In this document: positions 45,749 to 53,166 of the stretch, piece by piece
Layout: every line of letters begins with the position of its first letter
Position numbering within the stretch: position 1 is the stretch's first letter
NCBI GenBank assembly: GCA_934131695.1
Contig: CAKOZV010000003.1
Location: 1 to 64,000 of the forward strand
Direction of reading: 5' to 3'
DNA length: 64,000 bases
Origin: an uncultured Bacilli bacterium
GTDB lineage: Bacteria; Bacillota_I; Bacilli_A; RF39; UBA660
Notes under the pieces: model-generated
Databases searched by the model: none
Told to the model about the DNA's origin: nothing
What the model saw: only the letters and a program-made list of their open reading frames with translations
Program-made: the position numbers and the translations under genes

Positions 45749-46588
45749 ATGAATGACATTATAAAAGAAGAAAAAATAGAAAATATGATATATGAAATAA
45801 GAGGTAAGCAAGTTATGTTAGATTCTGACTTAGCTAGATTATATGAGTGTTCCAATGGTACAAAAACTATTAATCAAGCTGTAAAAAGACATATTAATAA
45901 GTTTCCAGAGCGATATATGTTTCAAATTACTAGTGACGAATTTCGAAAAAATTGCGGTCCCAAGTTGGGACCGCAAAAGAATAAAGTGCGAACACTGCCA
46001 TATGTATTCACAGAACAGGGAGTTGCTATGCTTGCAACTATATTAAGAACACCAGTTGCAGATATAATGAGTACGCGGATAATAGATGCTTTTGTTTATA
46101 TGAGAAAATACTTATCAAGTAGCAATAGTATGTTAATTAACTATGAAAATAGAATATTAAAATTAGAGGAATCGTTTGATAAGATGTCTTCTAAACAAAC
46201 ATCTATTATTTATGATGATAAAATATATGATGCTTATAGTATCTTACTAGATATACTAAATAGTGCAAAGGAAGAAATTATAATTATAGATAATTATGCT
46301 AATAAAGAATTATTAGATATGTTAAGAAGTATTAATAAAAATATTATTATCTTATCAAAAAACTTAGATAGTGTTCTGTTAAAAAAATATAATAATCAGT
46401 ATAATAATATTTCATTTATAAATAGTAATCCATTACATGATAGATATATAATACTTGATAGAAAAGATATATATGTAAGTGGGATGAGTTTGAAAGACAT
46501 TGGTAAAAAGTATAGTTATATTTATAAAATAAATGAAGAATTATTTATAACTGAACTGTTAAAAAGAGTAGATTATTTTATAAGTTAA
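45749..46588 (+). CDS. ORF6N-domain DNA-binding protein with PLD-like C-terminal region
   Basis: The 279-residue protein starts at 45749 with GGGAGG 10 bases upstream. The ORF6N domain (~1-125) shows IYEIRGKQVMLDSDLARLYE, INQAVKRHINKFPERYMFQ and LPYVFTEQGVAMLATILR. ORF6N/KilA-N domains are typical of phage and mobile-element DNA-binding regulators. The C-terminal half (~150-279) contains HDRYIILD and VSGMSLKDIG, reminiscent of a phospholipase D-like fold. An SOS-type promoter precedes it, which fits DNA-damage induction. A 25-base palindrome in the coding sequence replaces the usual LRSQ-type residues by CGPKLGPQ. Confidence 0.82.
   Translation: MNDIIKEEKIENMIYEIRGKQVMLDSDLARLYECSNGTKTINQAVKRHINKFPERYMFQITSDEFRKNCGPKLGPQKNKVRTLPYVFTEQGVAMLATILRTPVADIMSTRIIDAFVYMRKYLSSSNSMLINYENRILKLEESFDKMSSKQTSIIYDDKIYDAYSILLDILNSAKEEIIIIDNYANKELLDMLRSINKNIIILSKNLDSVLLKKYNNQYNNISFINSNPLHDRYIILDRKDIYVSGMSLKDIGKKYSYIYKINEELFITELLKRVDYFIS
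45952..45976. repeat. Perfect palindrome, copy A
   Basis: TTGCGGTCCCAA and its exact reverse complement flank a single G, all inside the ORF6N coding sequence. A near copy lies at 46653-46679. Confidence 0.9.
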
Positions 46589-46595
46589 AATAAGT

Positions 46596-46720
46596 AAAAA
46601 AGCATATTAATAAATTTTTAGAGAAACATAACTTTAAATTACTAATGATTAATTTGCGGTCCCAACTTGGGACCACAAAAATAAAGTAAGGTACTACCAT
46701 ATGTTATGATGTAATTATGT
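46596..46720 (+). pseudogene. Remnant of a second ORF6N gene
   Basis: The segment aligns with the coding sequence around 45890-46010: HINKF, then the palindrome, then a KVRYLPYV-like stretch, but stops and frame changes occur and both ends are missing. In this copy the palindrome reads NLRSQLGTTK, the usual ORF6N frame. Confidence 0.7.
46653..46679. repeat. Palindrome, copy B
   Basis: TTTGCGGTCCCAA and TTGGGACCACAAA flank a single C, with one mismatch between the arms. The arms match copy A at 45952-45976; the centre base is C instead of G. Confidence 0.85.
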
Positions 46721-46775
46721 TTAATAGTTATGAAAAAAAATTTAGGAAAAAATAGTAAAGTGTAGTAAAATAAAT

Positions 46776-47333
46776 ATGGGTAGGGTGATTAAAATTAGAT
46801 GTAAATGGTGTAACTTAGATAACTCTTTGTATGTTAAATATCATGATGAAGAGTGGTGTCATCTTAATCTAGATGATAACTACTTGTTCGAAATGTTATT
46901 ATTAGAATCATTTCAAGCAGGGCTTTCTTGGGAATGTGTTTTAAATAAAAGAGAAGACTTTAGAAAAGCTTATGATAACTTTAATCTAGATAAGATATGT
47001 AATTATAATGATGATAAGATTGATGAATTAATAAATAATAAAAAGATTATTAGAAATAAGTTAAAGATTAAAGCCAGTATTAATAATGCTAAAATATTCA
47101 AAAGTATTAGAGAAGAGTATGGTAGTTTTAGAAATTATTTGAAAACCTTTAATAAGGAAGAAATAATTTATGAGGTAGATAAAACAACTAATGAACTATC
47201 TGATAATATTTCTAAAGATTTAAAAAAAAGAGGGATGAAGTTTGTGGGAAGTGTTATTATCTATTCTTATTTGCAAGCGATAGGTATTATCTATTCTCAT
47301 GATAAAGAATGTTTCCTATATAAAAAGAATTAA
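46776..47333 (+). CDS. tag: DNA-3-methyladenine glycosylase I
   Basis: Tag removes 3-methyladenine from alkylated DNA. Family marks are the N-terminal RCKWCN zinc Cys pair, YHDEEWC, the FEMLLLESFQAGLSWECVLNKRE block, LKKRGMKFVGSVIIYSYLQAIGI and a C-terminal H/C metal end. The first ATG (46776) lacks a ribosome binding site. A good one, TAGGGTGATT, lies seven codons later, just before an in-frame ATT that would give the typical MRCKWCN start. Initiation at ATT (46794) or GTG (46785) is therefore possible. Otherwise length and motifs are normal. Confidence 0.9.
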   Translation: MGRVIKIRCKWCNLDNSLYVKYHDEEWCHLNLDDNYLFEMLLLESFQAGLSWECVLNKREDFRKAYDNFNLDKICNYNDDKIDELINNKKIIRNKLKIKASINNAKIFKSIREEYGSFRNYLKTFNKEEIIYEVDKTTNELSDNISKDLKKRGMKFVGSVIIYSYLQAIGIIYSHDKECFLYKKN

Positions 47334-47348
47334 AGAGGTTTAAGTAGT

Positions 47349-47981
47349 ATGAAAGAGAAGTATTTAAAATATCTAAATGAAGATATTAAGTTTGATAAAG
47401 AAACAATGATAGGTATTTTTTGTTTATTAGTTATAATAACTGGTATGTTTGGTTTTCTTTATGAGTTTCTTTTTTATTATTTTAATGGTGGTATGAAAAC
47501 ATTTTATTGGCGAGGAGGTAACTTCTTACCTTGGATTAATATTTATGCTACTGGATCAATTATGATTTATTTATTAACTTATAAAGATAGAAAGAAACCA
47601 TTAAAAGTATTTTTGATTAGTGTCATAACAACTGGTATACTTGAATATTTTTCAGGACTTGGAATGGATAAAATAGCGGGGAAAAGATGTTGGGATTATA
47701 ATAAAGAAATATTAAACTTTGGTAATATAAATGGTTATGTTTGTTTAAGAAGTGTCTTAATCTTTGGTATATTTGCATTACTTTTGATGTATTTAGTAAT
47801 ACCACTATGTTATTATTTGGCTAAGAAGTCTAATAAGAAAGTATTTATAAGTATTAGTGTTATTTTATTTTCCATTTTTATGTTAGATGAAATTTATAAC
47901 TTAGTAATAGCAAGAGTATTACATTTACCTAGAGCTTACAATGTCTATTCAAAGTTAGGTGTTCCTTATGTTAAATTTTAA
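47349..47981 (+). CDS. Putative ABC-transporter type IV / CmpB-family membrane protein
   Basis: The 210-residue protein has five or six membrane helices. It carries the motifs of PF06541 (CmpB-like) proteins: GFLYEFLFYYFNGG, NFLPWINIYATGS, ILEYFSG and CWDYNKEILNFGNINGYVCLR. Its function is not established in this family. AGAGGT precedes the ATG, 15 bases after tag, and a terminator follows, so the two form a short operon. Confidence 0.8.
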   Translation: MKEKYLKYLNEDIKFDKETMIGIFCLLVIITGMFGFLYEFLFYYFNGGMKTFYWRGGNFLPWINIYATGSIMIYLLTYKDRKKPLKVFLISVITTGILEYFSGLGMDKIAGKRCWDYNKEILNFGNINGYVCLRSVLIFGIFALLLMYLVIPLCYYLAKKSNKKVFISISVILFSIFMLDEIYNLVIARVLHLPRAYNVYSKLGVPYVKF

Positions 47982-47984
47982 AAG

Positions 47985-48015
47985 AGAATTGAATATCGTA
48001 TTTGATTCTTTTTTT
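47985..48015 (+). terminator. Terminator of the tag operon
   Basis: An 11-bp stem AGAATTGAATA/TATTTGATTCT with two G-T pairs is followed by seven T. Confidence 0.8.
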
Positions 48016-48095
48016 ATTATTTCTAGTTTCATACAAAAATTCTATGTTAAAATGTAATAAATAGTTTATAATAGAAATAAGAGGAGGAAAATAAA

Positions 48096-48983
48096 ATGGA
48101 AAAAGCAAAAGTTTATTTTACAAAAGAAATAACTAGTGAAGGACTAGTAAAAATTTATGAAGCCTTAAATAGAGAATTAAAAGGAAAGGTTGCTGTTAAA
48201 ATATCAACAGGAGAGTTAGGAGGACATAACTATCTAGATCCTAATCTAATTAAAGATTTAGTACATAAATTAAATGGTACGATAGTTGAATGTAATACGG
48301 CTTATCCTGGTAAGAGAATGAAAACAGAAGATCATTTAGCTACTGCTAAAGCTCATGGATTTTGTGATATAGCAGATGTTGATATAATGGATAGTGAAGG
48401 AAGTATTGAAATACCTGTTAACTACCAAGGACATTTACAAAATAAAAATATAGTTGGAAGTCATATCAATAACTATGATTCTATGTTAATGCTATCACAT
48501 TTCAAAGGACATGCTATGGGTGGCTTTGGTGGAGCTTTAAAGAATATGAGTATTGGCGTAGCTTCTAGTAATGGTAAAGCCTGGATTCACTCTGTTGGTA
48601 GAACAACATCCCCTGCTGAACTATGGAACTATACAGAAGATCAAGATGGATTCTTAGAGAGTATGGCCGAAGCTGATAAGGCAGTTGTTGAACACTTCGG
48701 AAGTGATAATATGGCTTATATCAATGTAGCTAATAAAATATCAATTGATTGTGATTGTGACTCTAATCCAAGTGAACCTGAAATGGCTGATATCGGAATT
48801 TATGCAAGCCTTGACCCAGTAGCACTTGATAAATGTTGTTATGATGCTATTATTAATTCTGAAGATGAAGGAAAAGCATCACTTATTAAAAGAATGGAAG
48901 AGAAACATGCCATTCATATTGTTGAAACAGCAGAGAAACTTGGTATTGGAACAACTGATTACGAGGTAATAAATATAGATTAA
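48096..48983 (+). CDS. DUF362 family protein
   Basis: The 295-residue soluble protein has the DUF362 layout: AVKISTGELGGHNYLDPNLI, VECNTAYPGKR, LMLSHFKGHAMGGFGGALKNMSIG and a C-terminal DPVALDKCCYDAI. The conserved Cys pair and His suggest metal or cofactor binding. Many family members carry ferredoxin domains, and this one does not. Its biochemical function is unknown. A perfect GGAGG precedes the ATG, with a TATAAT near 48070. Confidence 0.85.
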   Translation: MEKAKVYFTKEITSEGLVKIYEALNRELKGKVAVKISTGELGGHNYLDPNLIKDLVHKLNGTIVECNTAYPGKRMKTEDHLATAKAHGFCDIADVDIMDSEGSIEIPVNYQGHLQNKNIVGSHINNYDSMLMLSHFKGHAMGGFGGALKNMSIGVASSNGKAWIHSVGRTTSPAELWNYTEDQDGFLESMAEADKAVVEHFGSDNMAYINVANKISIDCDCDSNPSEPEMADIGIYASLDPVALDKCCYDAIINSEDEGKASLIKRMEEKHAIHIVETAEKLGIGTTDYEVINID

Positions 48984-48999
48984 TTAGTAGGAGTAGTAG

Positions 49000-50052
49000 A
49001 TGTATACAATAATAGATTATTTAAATTATTATAAAGATTTAACTTTAGAAGAAGCAACTTTTAATAAAATTGATATCTTACTATTTGCTATTTTAGTCTA
49101 TTTACCAGGAGATTCCTTTAATAAGGAAATCTCCTTATCTGAATTTTATAACTATACTTATAAATATCATAAGAAAGATGTAGGGGTAATGGTACCTAAG
49201 GCTTATGAACTATTGAATATTATAAAAGATTCTAAAAGATATAAGAATCTTAAGATTAAAAATTTTGTAAGAATTAAAGATGATAATACCCAGTTTGGAG
49301 CTGCAACTTTTATCTTAAATGATAAAAAGATAGTAAGTTTTAAAGGAACAGACGGCTCTTTAATTGGTTGGATAGAAAATATTAGAATAGCATATAAATA
49401 TCTAACAGTTACCCAAACACTAGCTGTTAACTACTTAAAGGATAATATAGATGTTAATGATAAAAAAGTATATGTAACAGGACACTCTAAGGGTGGTAAT
49501 CTTGCTTTAGTTAGTAGTATGGAATTAGATGATAAACTATTTAATAAAATAACTGCTATCTATAACTTTGATGGACCAGGTCTTAGGTTAGAGGAGTATA
49601 ACAGTTTAAAATATAAAAGAGTATTACCTAGGCTTAATAATATAGTACCTTCTATGTCATGTGTTGGTATTTTATTAAATAATAGTAACTATGAAGTAGT
49701 AAAGAGTAATCTCTTTGCTTTTGAAGAACATTATCCAACATCCTGGAATATATTTGGACAATGTTTTGTTCTAGATGAATTAGCTAAGTCATCACTACAA
49801 TTACATGAGTCAACAACTACTGGTATAAAAGACTTAGAAAATAGTAAAATAGAGTATACCTTTGAAACATTATTTGCAAATCTTGGAAAAGAATATACTA
49901 AACCAGTAAGAGTAGAAATGGAAGATGTTAAAAACATTCTTCATAATATTAAGAATATAGATAAAGGAGTTTATACCTATATAGAAGCTATCATATCGGC
50001 AATGTTAAGTGTATCTTATAAAGATAGTTCTTCTATAAAGATAGAAGATTAA
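49000..50052 (+). CDS. Mbeg1-like (DUF2974) alpha/beta-hydrolase
   Basis: The 350-residue protein is a lipase-like hydrolase. The nucleophile elbow is GHSKGGNLAL near residue 163. FKGTDGSLIGWIENI supplies the usual region before it, and NFDGPGL the acidic strand after it. No signal peptide is seen. The family is common in gut Firmicutes with unknown substrates, probably lipid esters. GTAGGAG precedes the ATG; it is 16 bases after the DUF362 gene and followed 1 base later by the next gene. Confidence 0.8.
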   Translation: MYTIIDYLNYYKDLTLEEATFNKIDILLFAILVYLPGDSFNKEISLSEFYNYTYKYHKKDVGVMVPKAYELLNIIKDSKRYKNLKIKNFVRIKDDNTQFGAATFILNDKKIVSFKGTDGSLIGWIENIRIAYKYLTVTQTLAVNYLKDNIDVNDKKVYVTGHSKGGNLALVSSMELDDKLFNKITAIYNFDGPGLRLEEYNSLKYKRVLPRLNNIVPSMSCVGILLNNSNYEVVKSNLFAFEEHYPTSWNIFGQCFVLDELAKSSLQLHESTTTGIKDLENSKIEYTFETLFANLGKEYTKPVRVEMEDVKNILHNIKNIDKGVYTYIEAIISAMLSVSYKDSSSIKIED

Positions 50053-50053
50053 A

Positions 50054-50776
50054 ATGAAAAAGAAAATTATAATTTTAGTAGTAGCTATATTATTTATTAT
50101 CTTATTGGCTTTTACTTTTATTATATTTACTGGTGTTAAGAAAGACTTAAAGATGGAAAGTAATTTAACTAAAGAAATAACAGAATTAAATCTTTTAATA
50201 GAGAATAATGATACTGATAATATTAATACTAGACTAAATACTATTACTACTAGTGGTGATTATGTTTTAGTAGAAAAGGCAGCTAAGAATTATTTGAAAG
50301 ATAAAGAAAAATTATTTAAAGAGATGTATGAAATTTTAGATAATAGTGATAATATAGAAAATTTATTGATGATTGATAATATTAAAACTGATGGAAAAGA
50401 GTTTACTAATACTATCTCCCTTATCAATAATACAGGTAGTAAACTTACTAAATTAAGAGATGAATATCAAAGTCTTACTAGTAAAGAAAAAATAGAAAGT
50501 TATCTATCTAAAAAATTAAGAGAAGATGACTACTATAATGATTACTATCTTAATGAATTAATGGCTGATATGATGAATAATCAAAAGAATTTAGATGCTA
50601 TTAATAAATATTTAGCTACTGTATCTAAGTTAAAAGATATCTTTACTTTTTTGAAGGAAAATAAAGATAATTGGAATTTAGTAAATGATAAGATAATGTT
50701 TAATAGTGAGACATTATATAATTATTATGAAGGATTACTAACAGGTATTAGTGATGATAAGATAAATAATATGTAA
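50054..50776 (+). CDS. Single-pass membrane protein, helical ectodomain, unknown function
   Basis: The 240-residue protein has a membrane helix at ~4-28 and a Lys/Asn/Asp-rich, almost wholly helical extracellular part. It resembles the coil protein at 37085 in plan, though I see no clear sequence match. It starts 1 base after the hydrolase gene and so belongs to the same operon. Confidence 0.6.
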   Translation: MKKKIIILVVAILFIILLAFTFIIFTGVKKDLKMESNLTKEITELNLLIENNDTDNINTRLNTITTSGDYVLVEKAAKNYLKDKEKLFKEMYEILDNSDNIENLLMIDNIKTDGKEFTNTISLINNTGSKLTKLRDEYQSLTSKEKIESYLSKKLREDDYYNDYYLNELMADMMNNQKNLDAINKYLATVSKLKDIFTFLKENKDNWNLVNDKIMFNSETLYNYYEGLLTGISDDKINNM

Positions 50777-50813
50777 ATTGGCTTGTAAAAGCTCAATAAA
50801 TAAATTATTTTTC

Positions 50814-50842
50814 TTGCCAGTAGATAATTAATATGATAATCT
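50814..50842 (+). promoter_or_regulatory. Putative promoter of the HD-domain gene
   Basis: TTGCCA (50814-50819) and TAATCT (50837-50842) are 17 bp apart, ahead of AAGGAGGG and the ATG. Confidence 0.5.
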
Positions 50843-50863
50843 TTAAATGAAGGAGGGCGATTC

Positions 50864-51361
50864 ATGGAAGAGTTTGAAGGCATTATAAAAGATATAGTAG
50901 AAAATAGTGAAGTGTTAAAGATGAAAGAGTATAGACAACATGCTGATACCAGTTGCTTTGATCATTGTTATAAAGCTTCCTACTACTGTTATATTCTTTG
51001 CAAAAAGTTTAAACTTGATTATAAGTCCTGTGCAAGAGCAGCTATGCTTCATGACTTTTACTTATATGATTGGCGAGTTAAAGATATCTCCCATAAATGG
51101 CATGCTTTCACACATCCAAGAAAAGCCCTAGAAAAAGCCTTATCTATCTTTGATTTAAACGATAGGGAAAAAGATATTATAATTAATCATATGTGGCCTG
51201 TAACTATTAAGTTGCCAAGAACAAAAGAAGCCTTTATTCTAACTTTAGTAGATAAATATTGTGCTACTTATGAAACGGTTAGTTATACATTAAAACAATT
51301 AAAGAAGAAACCAAGCTGGCAATATGCTTATATAATGCTTTGGTTAGTTATTAGAAAATAG
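50864..51361 (+). CDS. HD-domain protein (putative phosphohydrolase)
   Basis: The 165-residue protein carries an HD motif: His in SCFDHCYKASYYCY, the HD pair in AAMLHDFYLYDW, His in HAFTHPRKAL and INHMWP, and the final Asp in LTLVDKYCATYE. Such proteins are metal-dependent phosphohydrolases acting on nucleotides. The substrate is unknown. AAGGAGGG precedes the ATG. Confidence 0.82.
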   Translation: MEEFEGIIKDIVENSEVLKMKEYRQHADTSCFDHCYKASYYCYILCKKFKLDYKSCARAAMLHDFYLYDWRVKDISHKWHAFTHPRKALEKALSIFDLNDREKDIIINHMWPVTIKLPRTKEAFILTLVDKYCATYETVSYTLKQLKKKPSWQYAYIMLWLVIRK

Positions 51362-51412
51362 TAGAAAAGTCTTTAATAAATAATCGATAAATTAAATAAA
51401 GGAGGTGGTAAG

Positions 51413-51526
51413 ATGTCTTCTATAAAAAATATTAATATAAGACAAAATGCAATGTTAGATATGAGTGTATCTAAACAACAAAGGGATTTTGAAAAAACAT
51501 GGGTTGGCAAAAGAAGAAAAAAATAG
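51413..51526 (+). CDS. Small 37-residue ORF with strong ribosome binding site
   Basis: MSSIKNINIRQNAMLDMSV begins a short basic peptide ending in KRRKK. The very good site AAAGGAGGTGG 6-7 bases upstream is the main argument. It follows the HD gene by 51 bases. It is not recognised; it could also be the head of a decayed gene. Confidence 0.45.
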   Translation: MSSIKNINIRQNAMLDMSVSKQQRDFEKTWVGKRRKK

Positions 51527-51660
51527 AACTTATAAAGCAAAAAAATGAATTTATAAAGAAATATTCCTGGAGAATTAGATGATGATTAAGCATTCGTGAG
51601 ATGATAAATGTTTACGCTTAATTAAATAGTATGAAAATGTGCGATCTAATAGATTGTTAA

Positions 51661-51702
51661 TTTTAAAAAGTAGTATACCTAAAAATATACTACTTTTTAA
51701 AA
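51661..51702. terminator. Long bidirectional terminator hairpin
   Basis: A perfect 17-bp inverted repeat, TTTTAAAAAGTAGTATA and its complement around an 8-base loop, separates the plus-strand small ORF from the minus-strand fragment. Confidence 0.8.
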
Positions 51703-51942
51703 TATCTTATTTAATCTCATTAAAGATGATTTAGAAACTTTATATCTTCTGCATACAAAATGTACAGAAGTTCCTATTCTATATAATTTTACGGTATAAT
51801 ATTTTGTGTTTAATTCATTTGGTAAATATCTATTACCTTTGATATACTTGTGATAGGCGATAGTTCCTTTCTTTAAAATGTGTGTGTTTACAATAACTAT
51901 TTTAAAGTATCTATCGCTTTTTGTATATATAAATGGTGTCAC
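51697..51942 (-). pseudogene. Probable remnant of a transposase N-terminal HTH
   Basis: The 81-codon frame starts at GTG and ends inside the terminator hairpin. Its C-terminal half, RIGTSVHFVCRRYKVSKSS followed by LMRLNKIF, reads like the helix-turn-helix head of an integrase-core transposase, but the catalytic part is absent. No good ribosome binding site is visible. A complete small DNA-binding protein is the alternative. Confidence 0.4.
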
Positions 51943-51988
51943 ATCAATTGTAACACTACAACGATAGAATTATGTTTTGGCAAGGTGA

Positions 51989-52017
51989 TTGCTAAAAAAT
52001 TAAAAACATGATAAAAT
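51989..52017 (+). promoter_or_regulatory. Promoter of rnc
   Basis: TTGCTA (51989-51994) and TAAAAT (52012-52017) are 17 bp apart, upstream of AAGGGAG and the ATG. Confidence 0.65.
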
Positions 52018-52039
52018 ACGTACGAAGGGAGCTTTTTTT

Positions 52040-52708
52040 ATGGAAGAATTGTTTAAACAATTAAAGATAAGTCCTAAGAATTTAACTCTTTATAATACAG
52101 CTTTTTCTCATTCATCATATGCTAATGAACATAAAGCTAAAAAAGATTATGAAAGATTAGAGTTTCTTGGAGATGCCGTAGTAGATTTAGTAGTTGCTGA
52201 TTATTTATATCGATATGAGAGGGAAACTGAAGGAGAAATGACTAAGGTAAGAGCTAGTTATGTTTGTGAAAATGCTCTTTATAGATACTCTATGGATATG
52301 GGCTTTAATAAGTATATAAAAGTAGGACATGGAGAAGAGTCTAGTGGTGGTAAATATAAAAAAGCAATTGTTGCTGATATATTTGAAGCTTTACTAGGAG
52401 CAATTTATTTAGACCTTGGTTATGAAACAGCTAGAAGAGTAGCCTTAGATATAATAGTACCATATATTCAAAATCCAAATGTTGTTTTCTTTGAAGACTA
52501 TAAGTCAGCTTTACAACAAGCCGTACAAACTACTAAACAAAGTGTTATTTATGAAGTGGTTAAAGAAGAAGGACCTGCACATGATAAAACATTTACAATA
52601 GAAGCTAAAGTAGATGGAATCATTTATGGTAAAGGGGTAGGAAGTAGTAAGAAAGATGCCGAACAAATAGCAGCAAAAGATGCTTTAGAAAAGTTAGCTA
52701 AGAATTGA
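52040..52708 (+). CDS. rnc: Ribonuclease III
   Basis: RNase III cleaves double-stranded RNA, including rRNA precursors. The 222-residue protein has the signature ERLEFLGDAV with its catalytic acidic residues, VADIFEALLGAIYLD with the second pair, and a C-terminal dsRBD (DYKSALQQAVQ, GKGVGSSKKDAEQIAAKDAL). The usual neighbours smc and ftsY are not next to it; an unknown gene and an RNase J follow. Confidence 0.96.
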   Translation: MEELFKQLKISPKNLTLYNTAFSHSSYANEHKAKKDYERLEFLGDAVVDLVVADYLYRYERETEGEMTKVRASYVCENALYRYSMDMGFNKYIKVGHGEESSGGKYKKAIVADIFEALLGAIYLDLGYETARRVALDIIVPYIQNPNVVFFEDYKSALQQAVQTTKQSVIYEVVKEEGPAHDKTFTIEAKVDGIIYGKGVGSSKKDAEQIAAKDALEKLAKN

Positions 52709-53166
52709 AAAACGAACATATAAGAATCTTTTCTTACTTAACAAAGTCTTATACCTTACAAAAAAATGAGGTAGAAGCATTACGTGGGATACTAGTAGTA
52801 GATTTGGTAAACAACAGGGAAAGTTTAGAAGATGTGGAAACAGCGAATGTCGCTAAAAAACTAATATCTAAATATAATACTAGTCTTTCTATGATTAACT
52901 TTTATAATGGATTATTAACTAATCTAGAAAATAGTGATGATATCTCTTTATTAGGTTGCTTAATGATTGATAATATAGCGTTAGATAACTATATACTAGA
53001 ACAAGAAAAATATCACTACTTACTTTATGATTACTTTGATGCAGTAGATGAAATGTCTTTATTTAAAAATAGGGAAAGAGAAAAAGAATTATCAGCAAGT
53101 ATTGAAATACAAGAAAAGAAATTACAAAAGAAAATAGAAAAATACAAGGAGGAGAGAAATGAGTAA
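52705..53166 (+). CDS. Hypothetical protein between rnc and RNase J
   Basis: Not recognised. The 153-residue protein is soluble and mostly helical, with a strongly charged coiled-coil C-terminus (~115-153). The likely start is a TTG overlapping the rnc stop (TTGA), and its end overlaps the RNase J start by 8 bases, so it is translationally coupled on both sides. That places it in an RNA-processing operon and suggests a partner role. Confidence 0.6.
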   Translation: MKNEHIRIFSYLTKSYTLQKNEVEALRGILVVDLVNNRESLEDVETANVAKKLISKYNTSLSMINFYNGLLTNLENSDDISLLGCLMIDNIALDNYILEQEKYHYLLYDYFDAVDEMSLFKNREREKELSASIEIQEKKLQKKIEKYKEERNE

